64,000 nucleotides of DNA, taken from NCBI GenBank assembly GCA_001898835.1, contig MKVM01000001.1, positions 1 to 64,000 on the forward strand. Direction: 5' to 3'. A program made the position numbers and the translations under genes. The stretch comes from Micrococcales bacterium 72-143 (GTDB lineage: Bacteria; Actinomycetota; Actinomycetes; Actinomycetales; Microbacteriaceae). Positions 11,526 through 23,537 of this stretch are shown here, one piece after another. Each line of letters begins with the position of its first letter. The first letter of the stretch is position 1. Below the pieces are notes generated by a model. The model was given only the letters and a program-made list of their open reading frames with translations. It searched no databases and was not told where the DNA came from.

Positions 11526-12353
11526 ATGGACGAGGCGATCGCGGAGAGGGAGGCCGAGACGGCCCCCGTCGACGCGGGGTTCCGTCTCACGCTGTCGAAC
11601 TTCGACGGCCCCTTCGACCTGCTGCTGTCGCTCATCACCAAGCACGAGCTCGACATCACCGAGGTCTCGCTCTCGCGCGTCACCGACGAGTTCATCTCCT
11701 ACCTCAAGGGGCTCGACGGACTCGAGGAGCTGGAGCAGGCGAGCGAGTTCCTCGTCGTCGCGGCGACCCTTCTCGACCTGAAGGTGGTCGGCCTCCTGCC
11801 GCAGGGCGAACTCGTCGACGCCGAGGACGTCGCGCTGCTGGAGGCGCGCGATCTGCTGTTCGCCCGGCTGCTGCAGTACCGCGCCTTCAAGGAGGCGGCG
11901 CGCTGGTTCGAGGGGCACCTCGACGCGGAGTCGGGGCGTCATGCGCGCTCGGTGCGACTCGAGGAGAAGTACCGTCGGCAGACGCCCGAGCTCGTCTGGA
12001 CGCTCAGCCTGCACGACTTCGCCGCCCTCGCGGCGCTCGCGATGGCGCCGCGGGAGATCCCCGTCGTCGGGCTGGACCACCTGCACGCGCCGCTCGTGAG
12101 CATCCGCGAGCAGGCCGCGGTCGTGGTCACGCTGCTGCGCTCCGGCCAGGCGACCACCTTCCGCCAGCTCATCGCGGGAGCCGAGCAGCGCGGCGTCGTG
12201 GTGGCGCGGTTCCTGGCCGTGCTCGAGCTCTACCGCCACGCCGCCATCAGCTTCGAGCAGTTCGAGCCCCTCGGCGAGATCACGCTGCGGTGGACCGCGG
12301 CGCACTGGAACGACGACCAACTCGCGACCCTGGGGGCCGACTATGACCGATGA
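11526..12353 (+). CDS. scpA: Segregation and condensation protein A
   Basis: A 275-aa kleisin subunit of the SMC-ScpAB condensin. The N-terminal SMC-binding region contains FDGPFDLLLSLITKHELDI, the family signature, and the C-terminal winged helix includes VVARFLAVLELYRHAAI. TAGACT (11513-11518) lies 7 bases before ATG 11526, again suggesting a leaderless start. The 3' end overlaps scpB by 11 bases. Confidence 0.94.
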   Translation: MDEAIAEREAETAPVDAGFRLTLSNFDGPFDLLLSLITKHELDITEVSLSRVTDEFISYLKGLDGLEELEQASEFLVVAATLLDLKVVGLLPQGELVDAEDVALLEARDLLFARLLQYRAFKEAARWFEGHLDAESGRHARSVRLEEKYRRQTPELVWTLSLHDFAALAALAMAPREIPVVGLDHLHAPLVSIREQAAVVVTLLRSGQATTFRQLIAGAEQRGVVVARFLAVLELYRHAAISFEQFEPLGEITLRWTAAHWNDDQLATLGADYDR

Positions 12354-12933
12354 GACGACGGATGAGGGTGCCCCGGCAGTGGATCTCGAGCGGCGGCTCG
12401 AGGCGATCATGCTCGTGGCCGACGAGCCGCTTCCCCTCGTGACGCTCGCGACGGCGCTCGGGTCGCCCGTGCCGGCCGTGCGGCAGTCGATCGAGCGGCT
12501 CGTGGCCGACTACGACGGCGCGGCGGGTGGCCCTAGGCGCGGCTTCGAGCTGCGCGAGGTGGGAGGCGGATGGCGCCTCTACGTGCGCGCCGAGCACGAC
12601 GACGTCGTGCGCGACTTCGTGCTGACCCAGAGCCCCACCAAGCTCTCGCAGGCGGCGCTGGAGACCCTCGCCGTGATCGCCTACAAGCAGCCCATCGCGC
12701 GCAGCTCGATCGCCGCCATCCGCGCGGTCAACGTCGACTCCGTCGTGCGTACCCTGCTCGGCCGCGGTCTCATCACCGAGGCGTTCACCGACGCGGAGAC
12801 GGGCGCCATCCACTACGAGACGACACCCCTGCTGCTCACCCAGCTCGGCATCAACTCGCTCGACGAGCTGCCGCCGATCTCGCCCCTGCTGCCCGACGGC
12901 GTGGAGGGCTTCGAGGAGCTCGGCGCCCGATGA
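12343..12933 (+). CDS. scpB: Segregation and condensation protein B
   Basis: A 196-aa protein with two winged-helix domains that dimerises and binds ScpA. The hallmark region LSQAALETLAVIAYKQPIAR is present, followed by IRAVNVDSVVRTLLGRGLI. The start overlaps scpA by 11 bases and the stop overlaps rluB by 4 (ATGA), so the three are co-translated. Confidence 0.94.
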   Translation: MTDETTDEGAPAVDLERRLEAIMLVADEPLPLVTLATALGSPVPAVRQSIERLVADYDGAAGGPRRGFELREVGGGWRLYVRAEHDDVVRDFVLTQSPTKLSQAALETLAVIAYKQPIARSSIAAIRAVNVDSVVRTLLGRGLITEAFTDAETGAIHYETTPLLLTQLGINSLDELPPISPLLPDGVEGFEELGAR

Positions 12934-13730
12934 GCGGCGGCCCGGACCCCGACGCCCAGCCCGAGGGCGAGCGTCTGCAGAAGGTGCTCGCGGCGGCCGG
13001 CGTCGCCTCGCGTCGCGTCGTCGAGCAGTACATCGTCGCGGGCCGCATCCGGGTGAACGACCGCGTCGCGACCGAGCTCGGCACCCGCATCGACCCCGCG
13101 ACCGATCGTGTCGAGGTGGACGGCGTGCCCGTGCAGCTCGACACCGCCAAGCGCTACCTCATGCTCAACAAGCCGAAGGGCGTCGTGAGCACGATGTCCG
13201 ACGAGAACGGCCGCCCCGACCTCTCGCGCTACGCCGAGCAGGCGGGGGAGCGCGTCTACAACGTGGGCCGGCTCGACGCCGAGACGACGGGCCTGCTCGT
13301 GCTGACGAACGACGGCGAACTCGCCCACGTGCTCGCGCATCCCTCGTTCGGCGTCGAGAAGACCTACCTGGCGACGGTGCGCGGCGTCGTGAAGGCGGAT
13401 GCGCTGCGCCGGCTGCGCGCGGGCGTCGAGCTCGACGACGGGCCCATCTCGGCCGACCGGGTGCGCGTCGTGGGGGAGTCCTCGCGCGATCGCACGATCG
13501 TGGAGGTCACCCTGCACTCCGGCCGCAACCGGATCGTGCGCCGCATGCTCGCCGCGGTCGGGCACCCCGTGATCGAGCTCGTGCGCCGCCAGTTCGGCCC
13601 GCTGCACCTCGGCTCGCTGGGGGCGGGGCGGATGCGCGACCTCACTAAGGTGGAGGTCGGCGCGCTGCTGGCCCTCGCGCGCGACGCCGGCCGCGACGCG
13701 GCCCCGAGCCCGAAGCAGGAACGCCGATGA
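12930..13730 (+). CDS. rluB: 23S rRNA pseudouridine synthase, RluB/RsuA family
   Basis: A 266-aa protein with an S4 domain (GERLQKVLAAAGVASRRVVE) followed by the RsuA-type catalytic domain. The catalytic Asp is in NVGRLDAETTGLLVLTNDGE, and LHSGRNRIVRRMLAAVGHPV is the conserved C-terminal motif. It probably modifies 23S rRNA helix 89-90 like RluB, by family. The start overlaps scpB and the stop overlaps tyrA (ATGA). Confidence 0.9.
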   Translation: MSGGPDPDAQPEGERLQKVLAAAGVASRRVVEQYIVAGRIRVNDRVATELGTRIDPATDRVEVDGVPVQLDTAKRYLMLNKPKGVVSTMSDENGRPDLSRYAEQAGERVYNVGRLDAETTGLLVLTNDGELAHVLAHPSFGVEKTYLATVRGVVKADALRRLRAGVELDDGPISADRVRVVGESSRDRTIVEVTLHSGRNRIVRRMLAAVGHPVIELVRRQFGPLHLGSLGAGRMRDLTKVEVGALLALARDAGRDAAPSPKQERR

Positions 13731-14818
13731 CCGACCGCCGTCTCGACGCCCAGGTGCGGATCGTCGGGTCCGGGCTGCTCGGCGCGAGCATCGGGCTCGG
13801 CCTGTCCGCGCAGGGAGTCGACGTCGTCGTCGATGACGCCTCGCCCGCGACCCGCGCCCTCGCGATCGCCTACGGCGCGGGGCGTGCGCCCGCCGCGGAC
13901 GACGCCCCGGGCCTCATCGTCGTAGCCGTGCCGCCGGACGTCGTCGCGGAGGTCGTCGCGCGTGAGCTCGAGCGCTTCCCCGACGCGCTCGTGACGGATG
14001 TGGCGAGCGTCAAGCACGCGCCCCTCGAGGAGCTGCGCGCCCGCGGGGCCGACCTCTCGCGGTACCTCGGCTCGCATCCGCTCGCCGGGCGGGAGCGCGG
14101 CGGGGCGGTGTCGGCGCGTGCCGACCTCTTCGTCGGGCGGCCCTGGGTGCTCGCGGGTCATCCGGGCATCAGCTACCGCCGGGCGGCGGCGATCGAGGAC
14201 ATGATCCTCGACCTCGGTGCCATCCCCATCGAGATGGACGCGGCCGATCACGACCGTGCGGTCGCGCTCGTCTCGCACGCGCCGCAGCTCGTCGCGAGCC
14301 TGCTCGCGGGCCGGCTGCGCGACGGCTCGGGTGCCGCGCTCGGGCTCTCGGGTCAGGGGCTGCGCGACACGACGCGCATCGCGGGCAGCAACCCCGAGCT
14401 CTGGGTGCAGATCCTCGGGGCGAACGCCGCCGAGGTGGCCGCCGTGCTGCGTCCGCTGCGCGACGAGCTCGACACGGTGATCGCCGCCCTCGAGGACCCG
14501 GACGCGCCCGACTCGCGCCGCGCGATCGCCGAGGCGCTCGTCGCGGGCAACACGGGAGTCGCCCGCATCCCCGGCAAGCACGGCCAGGACAAGCGCTACA
14601 CGGCGCTCGTCGTCAAGATCGACGACCGTCCCGGTCAGCTCGCGCGCCTGCTGACCGAGATCGGCGAGGAGGGCGTCAACATGGAGGACCTGCGCCTCGA
14701 GCACTCGCCCGAGACGAAGGTCGGCTTCGCGGAGATCTCGGTCGTGCCGGAGGCCGCGCACCGGCTCGCGGAGGCGCTCGAGCAGCGCGGCTGGACGCTC
14801 ATGGAGGCGGAGCGGTGA
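13727..14818 (+). CDS. tyrA: Prephenate dehydrogenase with C-terminal ACT domain
   Basis: A 363-aa enzyme of tyrosine synthesis. The Rossmann motif is [14 protein letters not shown] at the N-terminus, and [12 protein letters not shown] carries the conserved catalytic His segment of the TyrA family. The last ~75 residues form an ACT domain ([20 protein letters not shown]), likely for feedback control by tyrosine. It is fitted between rluB and cmk with 4-base overlaps on both sides. Confidence 0.92.
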   Translation: MTDRRLDAQVRIVGSGLLGASIGLGLSAQGVDVVVDDASPATRALAIAYGAGRAPAADDAPGLIVVAVPPDVVAEVVARELERFPDALVTDVASVKHAPLEELRARGADLSRYLGSHPLAGRERGGAVSARADLFVGRPWVLAGHPGISYRRAAAIEDMILDLGAIPIEMDAADHDRAVALVSHAPQLVASLLAGRLRDGSGAALGLSGQGLRDTTRIAGSNPELWVQILGANAAEVAAVLRPLRDELDTVIAALEDPDAPDSRRAIAEALVAGNTGVARIPGKHGQDKRYTALVVKIDDRPGQLARLLTEIGEEGVNMEDLRLEHSPETKVGFAEISVVPEAAHRLAEALEQRGWTLMEAER

Positions 14819-15498
14819 GCCGCTCGCCCGTCGTCGTGGCCGTCGACGGCCCCGCCGGCTCCGGCAAGTCGAGCGTGAGCAGGGCCGCGTCGCGCGCGCT
14901 CGGCTACGCCTTCCTCGACACGGGCGCGGCATATCGCGCCCTCACCTGGCTCGCGCTCGAGCGCGGCGTCGACACGGCGGACGCCGCCGCGGTCGTTGCG
15001 CTGCTCGACGACTTCTCCTACGACACCGTCGTGACCGACGAGGGCACCGTCGTGACGGTCGGCGGCGCGGACGTGACATCCGCCATCCGCGACCCCCGTG
15101 TCTCCGCGGTCGTGAGCGACGTCGCCCGCGTGCCCGAGGTGCGCCTCGCGCTGAACGACGCCTTCCGCCGGATGATCCGTGCCTCGACAGCGCCCGGCAT
15201 CGTCGTCGAGGGGCGCGACATCACGACCGTCGTCGCCCCGGACGCCGAGGTGCGCATCCTGCTGACCGCCGACGAGGCGGTTAGAATTGCCAGGCGATCC
15301 GCCGAACTCGCACCCGGTGCCGCCGCGACGGCGGAGCAGTTGCGTGAGCGGGACGCCCGGGACTCCCAGGTGGTCGACTTCCTGACCGCGGCGCCCGGCG
15401 TCGCGACGATCGACTCGACCGAGCTCGACTTCGACCAGACCGTCCAGGCGGTCGTCGAGCTGGTGCACGACACCGTGCACGACACGACCTCAGACTGA
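14815..15498 (+). CDS. cmk: Cytidylate kinase
   Basis: A 227-aa (d)CMP kinase. The P-loop is [15 protein letters not shown] near residue 10, followed by [16 protein letters not shown] and [19 protein letters not shown], all family signatures. GTG 14815 overlaps the tyrA stop. It precedes der by 11 bases, as in most actinobacteria (Rv1712-Rv1713). Confidence 0.95.
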   Translation: MSRSPVVVAVDGPAGSGKSSVSRAASRALGYAFLDTGAAYRALTWLALERGVDTADAAAVVALLDDFSYDTVVTDEGTVVTVGGADVTSAIRDPRVSAVVSDVARVPEVRLALNDAFRRMIRASTAPGIVVEGRDITTVVAPDAEVRILLTADEAVRIARRSAELAPGAAATAEQLRERDARDSQVVDFLTAAPGVATIDSTELDFDQTVQAVVELVHDTVHDTTSD

Positions 15499-15509
15499 CA
15501 GGACACGAC

Positions 15510-17066
15510 ATGACCGAGCGCGAACCGGACGCCCCCCTCGAGCCCGAGTTCGACGTCGAGGACGCGGGCGCCGAATACGCGGGCGAGGTCGACCCCGGCC
15601 TCGCCGACCGACTCGCCGAGCTCGACGACGACGTCGCCGAGCAGCGCGCCGCATCCCTGCGGGCCGGGCTCGCCGACTACGAGCTCGACGAGGACGACCT
15701 CGAGGTGCTCGAGGCGGCTGAGGCCGGCCCCGATGGCATCACCTACCTTCCGGCACTTCCCGTGCTCGCGATCGTCGGCCGCCCGAACGTCGGCAAGTCG
15801 GCCCTCGTCAACCGCATCATCGGGCGCCGCGAAGCGGTCGTCGAGGACGTGCCGGGCGTCACGCGCGACCGCGTCTCCTACAAGTCCGAGTGGCTGGGGC
15901 GCCGCTTCACGGTCGTCGACACGGGCGGCTGGGAGCCGGACGCCGCGGGCATCAACGCCTCCGTCGCGGCGCAGGCGGAGGTCGCCGTCGACCTCGCCGA
16001 CGCGGTGCTGTTCGTGGTCGACATCAACGTCGGCGCGACCGCGACCGACGAGCACGTCGTGCGGATGCTGCGCGCGGCGAGGAAGCCCGTCATCCTCGTC
16101 GCCAACAAGGCCGACGACGCGATCAAGGACCCGCAGGCGGCCGAGCTGTGGAGCCTGGGGCTCGGCGAGCCGTGGCCCGTCTCGGCACTGCACGGGCGCG
16201 GGGTGGCCGACCTGCTCGACCACGTCATGACGGTGCTGCCGGAGATCTCAGCTGTCGCGAAGCAGGAGATCGGCGGCCCGCGTCGCGTCGCGATCCTCGG
16301 CAGGCCCAACGTCGGCAAGAGCTCGCTGCTCAACAAGGCCGCGGGCGAGGAGCGCGTCGTCGTCAACGAGCTCGCCGGCACGACCCGCGACCCGGTCGAC
16401 GAGCAGATCGAGCTCGGCGGCCGCATCTGGACCTTCGTCGACACCGCCGGCATCCGCAAGCGCGTGCACCTGCAGCAGGGCGCCGACTTCTATGCCTCGC
16501 TGCGCACGGCGGCGGCGCTCGAGAAGGCGGAGGTCGCGGTCGTCGTGCTCGACGTCACCGAGCCGATCAGCGTGCAGGACCTGCGCATCATCGACCTCGT
16601 GCTCGAGTCGGGCCGCGCGCTGGTGCTCGCCTACAACAAGTGGGACCTGCTCGACGACGACCGTCGCCGCTACCTCGAGCGCGAGATCGAGCAGGACCTC
16701 GCGCACGTCGCGTGGGCGCCGCGCGTCAACATCTCGGCACGCACCGGGCGGCACCTCGAGAAGCTCGTGCCGGCGCTCACGACCGCGCTCGAGAGCTGGG
16801 ACACGCGCATCCCCACGGGCAAGTTCAACGCGCTGCTGGCGGAGCTCACCGCGGAGCACCCGCACCCCGTGCGCGGCGGCAAGCAGCCCCGCATCCTGTT
16901 CGGCACGCAGGCGGCGACGCGCCCGCCGACCTTCGTGCTCTTCACGACCGGCTTCCTCGACCCGCAGTACCGCCGCTTCATCCAGCGCCGCCTGCGCGAG
17001 GTCTACGGCTTCGAGGGCACCCCGATCGTGGTCAACATGCGCGTGCGGGAGAAGCGCCGCCGTTGA
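15510..17066 (+). CDS. der: Ribosome biogenesis GTPase Der (EngA)
   Basis: A 518-aa tandem GTPase acting in 50S assembly. An acidic N-terminal extension of about 85 residues precedes GTPase domain 1 ([26 protein letters not shown]) and domain 2 ([28 protein letters not shown]). The C-terminal KH-like domain ends in [15 protein letters not shown]. The acidic extension is typical of actinobacterial Der and absent in E. coli. Confidence 0.95.
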   Translation: MTEREPDAPLEPEFDVEDAGAEYAGEVDPGLADRLAELDDDVAEQRAASLRAGLADYELDEDDLEVLEAAEAGPDGITYLPALPVLAIVGRPNVGKSALVNRIIGRREAVVEDVPGVTRDRVSYKSEWLGRRFTVVDTGGWEPDAAGINASVAAQAEVAVDLADAVLFVVDINVGATATDEHVVRMLRAARKPVILVANKADDAIKDPQAAELWSLGLGEPWPVSALHGRGVADLLDHVMTVLPEISAVAKQEIGGPRRVAILGRPNVGKSSLLNKAAGEERVVVNELAGTTRDPVDEQIELGGRIWTFVDTAGIRKRVHLQQGADFYASLRTAAALEKAEVAVVVLDVTEPISVQDLRIIDLVLESGRALVLAYNKWDLLDDDRRRYLEREIEQDLAHVAWAPRVNISARTGRHLEKLVPALTTALESWDTRIPTGKFNALLAELTAEHPHPVRGGKQPRILFGTQAATRPPTFVLFTTGFLDPQYRRFIQRRLREVYGFEGTPIVVNMRVREKRRR

Positions 17067-17077
17067 GGCGGGGCTTC

Positions 17078-17103
17078 CGCGAAGGTCATTTCTGACCTTC
17101 GCG
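17078..17103 (+). terminator. Hairpin after der
   Basis: A perfect 11-bp stem, CGCGAAGGTCA (17078-17088) and TGACCTTCGCG (17093-17103), with a TTTC loop, 12 bases after the der stop. There is no T-run, as is common for high-GC terminators. It probably ends the parA-to-der transcript. Confidence 0.65.
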
Positions 17104-17199
17104 CCGTGCGCGCCGCGGCCGTCTCGGTCGCGGTGCGCCACGGAGCCGCGCCGCGGCGCGGGCGGATACGGGAGAAGCGCATTCGCTGACCCGCCATCC

Positions 17200-17258
17200 C
17201 TGAGTGGTCGGTTTCTGGCCCCATTCCATGGGTTTGGGGCCAGAAACCGACCACTCAG
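17200..17258. terminator. 23-bp perfect palindrome between convergent genes
   Basis: The left arm 17200-17222 and right arm 17236-17258 are perfectly complementary over 23 bp, separated by 13 bases. The outer part reads CTGAGTGGTCGG...; the inner end is GGCCCC. It ends 4 bases before the stop of the reverse-strand MFS gene, so it may act as a bidirectional terminator. The arm length is unusual for a terminator and may indicate a dispersed palindromic element. Confidence 0.75.
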
Positions 17259-17261
17259 CGG

Positions 17262-18746
17262 CTAGGAGGCGAGCTTGCCCTCCGCGAGCTCGGCCTCGGC
17301 GAGGGTCGGCTCGTCGTCGTGGCCGCGCCCGGGCAGCAGGAGGCTCGCGAGGAGCGCGAGCACGGAGACGCCCGTCGCTACCCAGAACGCGGCGTGGAAC
17401 GCGTCGGTCGCGCCCGCGGCATCCGTCACGCCGTCGAGCATCGTCGTCAGGATGACGGCGAGCACGGCGGTGCCGAACGCGCCGCCCACCTGCTGGGCGA
17501 TGCGGGTGATCATGGTCGCCTGCGGGATCTCGTCGTGGCTGAGGCCCGTCATCGAGACCGTCATGAGCGGGATGAGCACCGTGCCGAGCCCCAGCCCGCG
17601 CACCACGAGCGCCGCCGAGAGCCAGGCGTTGGAGGTTCCGGGATCGGCGAGCGCGAACGGCACAGTGCCGAGCGCCATCACCCCGAATCCGATCATCGCG
17701 AGCACGCGCGGCCCGATCCGCTCGATCAGGAGGCCGGCGATGGGGCGGGCGGCAAGGGATCCGACGCCCTGGGGGATGAGCAGAAGCGCCGCGGCCAACA
17801 CCGTCTCGCCGCGCAGCACCTGCCAGTAGAGCGGCAGGAGGAGCATCGCGCCGTAGAGGGCCGCCCCCGAGAGCCACAGCACGGCGGATGCGCTGCCGAC
17901 CTGACGACGGCCGAGCAGCCGCAGCTGCACGAGGGACCGCTCGCCGCGCCGCAGCGACCACACGACGAAGCCCGCGACCAGGGCGGTGCCGAGCAGCAGC
18001 GGCAGCAGCACGGGCACGCTGCCCACACCGTCGCCCGTCTCGACGTTGGAGAGGCCGAGCAGCATGAGGGCGAGCCCCGGGGCGAGCAGCAGGAGGCCGA
18101 CGACGTCGAGCTTCGCCCGGGTGCGTCGGGCGGAGTCGTCGGGGAGCTTCCAGGCGGCGAGCGCGATGCCCACGAGCACGACGGGCACGTTGACGAGGAA
18201 CAGCCACTGCCAGCTGAGGTTGTCGAGGATGATGCCGCCGATGACGGGCCCCAGGATGGGTCCGAGCGCGACGGGCACGGTCACGATGGCCATCATCTTG
18301 CCCATGCCCTTCGTGCGGCCGCCCGCCGCCTGCACCGCGAGGGACTGCATGAGCGGGAACATGACGCCGCCGCCGAGCCCCTGCACCACGCGGAACGCGA
18401 TGAGGCTCGTCGAGTCCCAGGCGAACGCGCACAGAACCGAGCCCAGCAGGAAGAGTGTGAGCGCGCCGATCCACAGTCGCTTGCCGCCCACCCGCGCCTG
18501 CGCCCATCCGGTGAGGGGGATCGCGACGGCGAGGGCGAGCAGGTAGGCGGTCGACACCCACTGGATGGTCGACACGGGCACCGAGAACTCGCGCGCGAGC
18601 GTGTCGATCGCGATCGCGACGATCGTGGTGTCGAGGATCCCGGCGAAGCCGCCGATGATGAGCACCCACACGGTGCTCAGCACGGTGCGGGGGATGCGCT
18701 GGTCGGCCCGGGGCGCGGCGGGTGCGGATGCGGGGTTGTCGGTCAT
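17262..18746 (-). CDS. MFS drug efflux transporter (DHA2/EmrB-QacA type)
   Basis: A 494-aa membrane protein with about 14 predicted helices. Motif A-like WAQARVGGKRLW follows helix 2, and the motif C region (VPVALGPILGPVIGGII) in helix 5 marks drug:H+ antiporters. ATG 18746 begins MTDNPASAP, ahead of the first membrane segment; an upstream extension in the same frame is possible but unlikely. It is divergent from a TetR gene, the usual pump-regulator pair. Substrate unknown. Confidence 0.88.
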   Translation of the reverse strand: MTDNPASAPAAPRADQRIPRTVLSTVWVLIIGGFAGILDTTIVAIAIDTLAREFSVPVSTIQWVSTAYLLALAVAIPLTGWAQARVGGKRLWIGALTLFLLGSVLCAFAWDSTSLIAFRVVQGLGGGVMFPLMQSLAVQAAGGRTKGMGKMMAIVTVPVALGPILGPVIGGIILDNLSWQWLFLVNVPVVLVGIALAAWKLPDDSARRTRAKLDVVGLLLLAPGLALMLLGLSNVETGDGVGSVPVLLPLLLGTALVAGFVVWSLRRGERSLVQLRLLGRRQVGSASAVLWLSGAALYGAMLLLPLYWQVLRGETVLAAALLLIPQGVGSLAARPIAGLLIERIGPRVLAMIGFGVMALGTVPFALADPGTSNAWLSAALVVRGLGLGTVLIPLMTVSMTGLSHDEIPQATMITRIAQQVGGAFGTAVLAVILTTMLDGVTDAAGATDAFHAAFWVATGVSVLALLASLLLPGRGHDDEPTLAEAELAEGKLAS

Positions 18747-18778
18747 GGGGAGCCTGCCGGAAAATAAGAAACGGACGT

Positions 18779-18822
18779 GTCTCTTGTGAAGATACGCCGC
18801 CGCGCTAAGATACACAAGTGAC
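18779..18822. promoter_or_regulatory. Probable TetR operator and divergent promoter
   Basis: Inverted arms GTCTCTTGTG (18779-18788) and CACAAGTGAC (18813-18822) match at 9 of 10 positions and are 24 bases apart. Direct repeats AAGATAC occur at 18789-18795 and 18807-18813. TAAGAT (18806-18811) is a -10-like hexamer 6 bases before the TetR GTG, so the right arm covers the start codon. Location and symmetry fit autorepression by the TetR protein plus control of the pump. Confidence 0.55.
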
Positions 18823-19399
18823 TCTTGAGAAGGCGACGCGCCGCCGCGGGGCGGAACTCGAGAACGCCATCCTCGACGCCGTCTGGGAGGAGATCTCGGA
18901 GAAGGGCTACGGCGGGCTCACCTTCGAGGCCGTCGCGACGCGCGCCCGAACGAGCCGCGCCGTCATCTACCGCCGCTGGCCCACGCGCGAGGACCTCGTG
19001 CTCGCCGCCGTCCGTCGGCTGGGGGAGCGCACCCCGACCGTCTCGCCCGACACCGGCAGCCTCCGCGAGGACATGCTCGAACTGCTGCGCTTCTCCAACG
19101 CCCACCGGCTCGGCATGTGGGTCGTGCTGAGTGTGCAGCTCGCCGGCTTCTACGCCGAGACGGGCGTCACGCCCGCCGAGCTGCGTACGCGGATGCTCGG
19201 CGAGCGCCCCAGCCTCGTCCCCGCGATCGTCGCCCGTGCCGTCGCACGGGGCGAGGCCCGGCCGGGGCTCTCCGAACGCGCGATGCGGTCCGCGTTCGAC
19301 CTCTTCCGCTCCGAGGCGATCCTGCGTCTCGGACCCGTGCCCGACGAGGAGATCGTCGCGATCGTCGACGAGGTGTTCCTGCCCCTCGTGCGTCCTTGA
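18818..19399 (+). CDS. TetR family transcriptional regulator
   Basis: A 193-aa protein with an N-terminal helix-turn-helix (GGLTFEAVATRARTSRAVIYRRW, with the YRRWPTRED boundary) and a TetR_C-type ligand domain. GTG 18818 is directly downstream of a -10-like TAAGAT, giving a leaderless start. It is divergent from the MFS pump at 18746, which it probably represses. The inducer is unknown. Confidence 0.88.
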   Translation: MTLEKATRRRGAELENAILDAVWEEISEKGYGGLTFEAVATRARTSRAVIYRRWPTREDLVLAAVRRLGERTPTVSPDTGSLREDMLELLRFSNAHRLGMWVVLSVQLAGFYAETGVTPAELRTRMLGERPSLVPAIVARAVARGEARPGLSERAMRSAFDLFRSEAILRLGPVPDEEIVAIVDEVFLPLVRP

Positions 19400-19462
19400 G
19401 CCGCCCATCCCGACGGGACCTCCGCCCTGTCGGCGGGGCCGCGCATCCGCCAGGATCGGAGC

Positions 19463-20416
19463 ATGGCCGTCATCGAGAACGCGAAGCTGACCGTGATCGG
19501 CGCGGGGGCCGTCGGCACCTCACTCGCCTACGCCGCCCTCATCCGCGAGTCCGCCCGCGAGGTCGCGCTCTACGACATCGACACGGCGCGCGTGGAGGCG
19601 GAGGTGCTCGACCTCGCCCACGGCACCCCGTTCACGGGCGCCTCGCGCATCCGCGGCGGCTCGGACCTCGCGGTCGTCGACGGCTCGAACGTCGTCGTCG
19701 TCACCGCGGGCGCGAAGCAGAAGCCCGGGCAGACGCGACTCGAGCTCGCGGGCGTCAACGTGGGCATCATCCGCGAGCTCATGCCGAAGCTGGTCGAGCG
19801 GGCGCCGAACGCCGTGTTCGTGATCGTCTCGAACCCCTGCGACGTGCTCGCGGTCGCGGCGCACGAGTTCTCGGGCCTGCCCGCCTCACGGGTGTTCGCC
19901 TCCGGCACCGTGCTCGACTCGGCCCGCCTGCGCTGGCTGCTCGCCGAGAGGCTGGGGGTCGCGGCGTCGAGCACGCACGCCATGATCATCGGCGAGCACG
20001 GCGACTCCGAGTTCCCGCTGTGGTCGCAGGCGCGCATTGGACCGGTGCCCCTCGAGCACTGGGATGCGGGGCACGGCCCGCTCGAGCGCGCCGAGCTGGA
20101 CCGCATCGCCGACGACGTCAAGAACGCCGCCTACACGGTCATCGCCGGCAAGGGGGCGACGAACTACGCGATCGGGCTCTCCGGCGCCCGCATCGTGGAG
20201 GCGATCTTGCGCGACGAGGGCGCCGTGCTGCCGGTGTCGAGCGTGCTCGACGGATATCACGGGGTCAGCGGCGTCGCGCTGTCGGTGCCGAGCGTTGTGG
20301 ATGCCACGGGTGTGCGCCGCGTGATCGACGTGCCGTTCGACGCAGAGGAGCAGGAGCGCTTCGCGGCCTCGGCGGACACCATCCGCCGCTCCCTCACCGA
20401 GCTCGGGATCGGCTGA
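19463..20416 (+). CDS. ldh: L-lactate dehydrogenase
   Basis: A 317-aa NAD-dependent enzyme interconverting pyruvate and lactate. The nucleotide-binding motif is VIGAGAVGTSLAYA. The specificity loop reads AKQKPGQTR, with Gln at the position that is Arg in malate dehydrogenases, which supports lactate. Catalytic His is in IIGEHGDSEFPLWS, and the substrate Arg precedes in the DSARLRW segment. CAGGAT 6 bases before ATG 19463 could be a -10 for a leaderless transcript. Confidence 0.93.
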   Translation: MAVIENAKLTVIGAGAVGTSLAYAALIRESAREVALYDIDTARVEAEVLDLAHGTPFTGASRIRGGSDLAVVDGSNVVVVTAGAKQKPGQTRLELAGVNVGIIRELMPKLVERAPNAVFVIVSNPCDVLAVAAHEFSGLPASRVFASGTVLDSARLRWLLAERLGVAASSTHAMIIGEHGDSEFPLWSQARIGPVPLEHWDAGHGPLERAELDRIADDVKNAAYTVIAGKGATNYAIGLSGARIVEAILRDEGAVLPVSSVLDGYHGVSGVALSVPSVVDATGVRRVIDVPFDAEEQERFAASADTIRRSLTELGIG

Positions 20417-20425
20417 CCGCCTCGC

Positions 20426-20998
20426 TCAGCCCTTCGCGGCTGCCTTCATCGCCTTCTTGTGGGCGCGCACAGTGAGCAGCGACTCGTGGTCGACGATGTC
20501 GGCCACCGAGCGGAACGAGCCGGGCTGCGCGTAGTCGCCCGCGGCCTGCTCCCACCCCTCGGCGTCGAGACCGTACTGCTTGCCGAGCAGGGCGAGGAAG
20601 ATGCGCGCCTTCTGGTCGCCGAAGCCCGGCAGCGCCTTGAGCCGCTTCAGCACCTCCGCCCCGCTCGGCTCGCCCTCCGTCCAGATCGCGGATGCGTCGC
20701 CGTGCCAGTCGTCGACGATCGTGCGGCACAGCGTCTGGACGCGCGCCGCCATCGAGCCCGGGAAGCGGTGGATCGCGGGGGACTCCTTGAAGAGCTCGGC
20801 CATCGCCTCCGGGTCGGCGTCGGCGATCGTGCGGGCGTCGAGGGTGCCGCCCATTCGCACGCGCAGCTTCTCGGGTCCGGCGAACGCCGTCTCCATCGGC
20901 ACCTGCTGGTCGAGCAGCATTCCGATCAACAGCGCGAGCGGGCTCTCGGAGAGCAGGCGGTCGGCATCCGGTTCCCCGGTCAGGTGCAGTGTGGGCAT
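20426..20998 (-). CDS. HhH-GPD type base-excision repair-like protein
   Basis: A 190-aa protein. It contains the helix-hairpin-helix LKRLKALPGFGDQKARIFLAL and an N-terminal helical segment LALLIGMLLDQQVPMETAF typical of actinobacterial 'HhH-GPD-type base excision DNA repair' proteins. No iron-sulfur Cys cluster is present and the catalytic Lys/Asp of EndoIII-type glycosylases is not clear, so activity is uncertain. It lies convergent to ldh and 10 bases downstream of the UvrA-like gene. Confidence 0.8.
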   Translation of the reverse strand: MPTLHLTGEPDADRLLSESPLALLIGMLLDQQVPMETAFAGPEKLRVRMGGTLDARTIADADPEAMAELFKESPAIHRFPGSMAARVQTLCRTIVDDWHGDASAIWTEGEPSGAEVLKRLKALPGFGDQKARIFLALLGKQYGLDAEGWEQAAGDYAQPGSFRSVADIVDHESLLTVRAHKKAMKAAAKG

Positions 20999-21008
20999 GC
21001 CTCCATGA

Positions 21009-23369
<2,361 letters not shown>

Positions 23370-23434
23370 GGCTCGACGGTAGCGGGTGCGGGCGACGTGC
23401 GGCTTCTCGCATCCTGCTCGACCGGGCGGCGTGC

Positions 23435-23487
23435 GTAACGTTCCCGAAACACCGGGGTGCGGACGGCGAAACCTGCCATGGCTAGCG
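23435..23487 (+). promoter_or_regulatory. GlnR-like box and promoter of the ABC importer
   Basis: GTAAC (23435-23439), six bases, GAAAC (23446-23450) exactly fits the actinobacterial GlnR half-site pattern gTnAC-N6-GaAAC. A second GAAAC (23467-23471) follows 21 bases later, one base off the usual 22-bp period. TAGCGT (23482-23487) is a -10-like hexamer, placing the box around -50, as for an activator. This suggests nitrogen-status control of the downstream importer. Confidence 0.55.
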
Positions 23488-23537
23488 TCGCTCCCATCAC
23501 ATTCCGCCACCCCGCATCCGAAGGGATCCGCATCCGC

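Noticed and set aside
23370-23537. TPP or other riboswitch upstream of the THI5-like importer
   Set aside because: No thi-box (CTGAGA/ACCTGA) pattern; the region is better explained by a GlnR-like box and a promoter.
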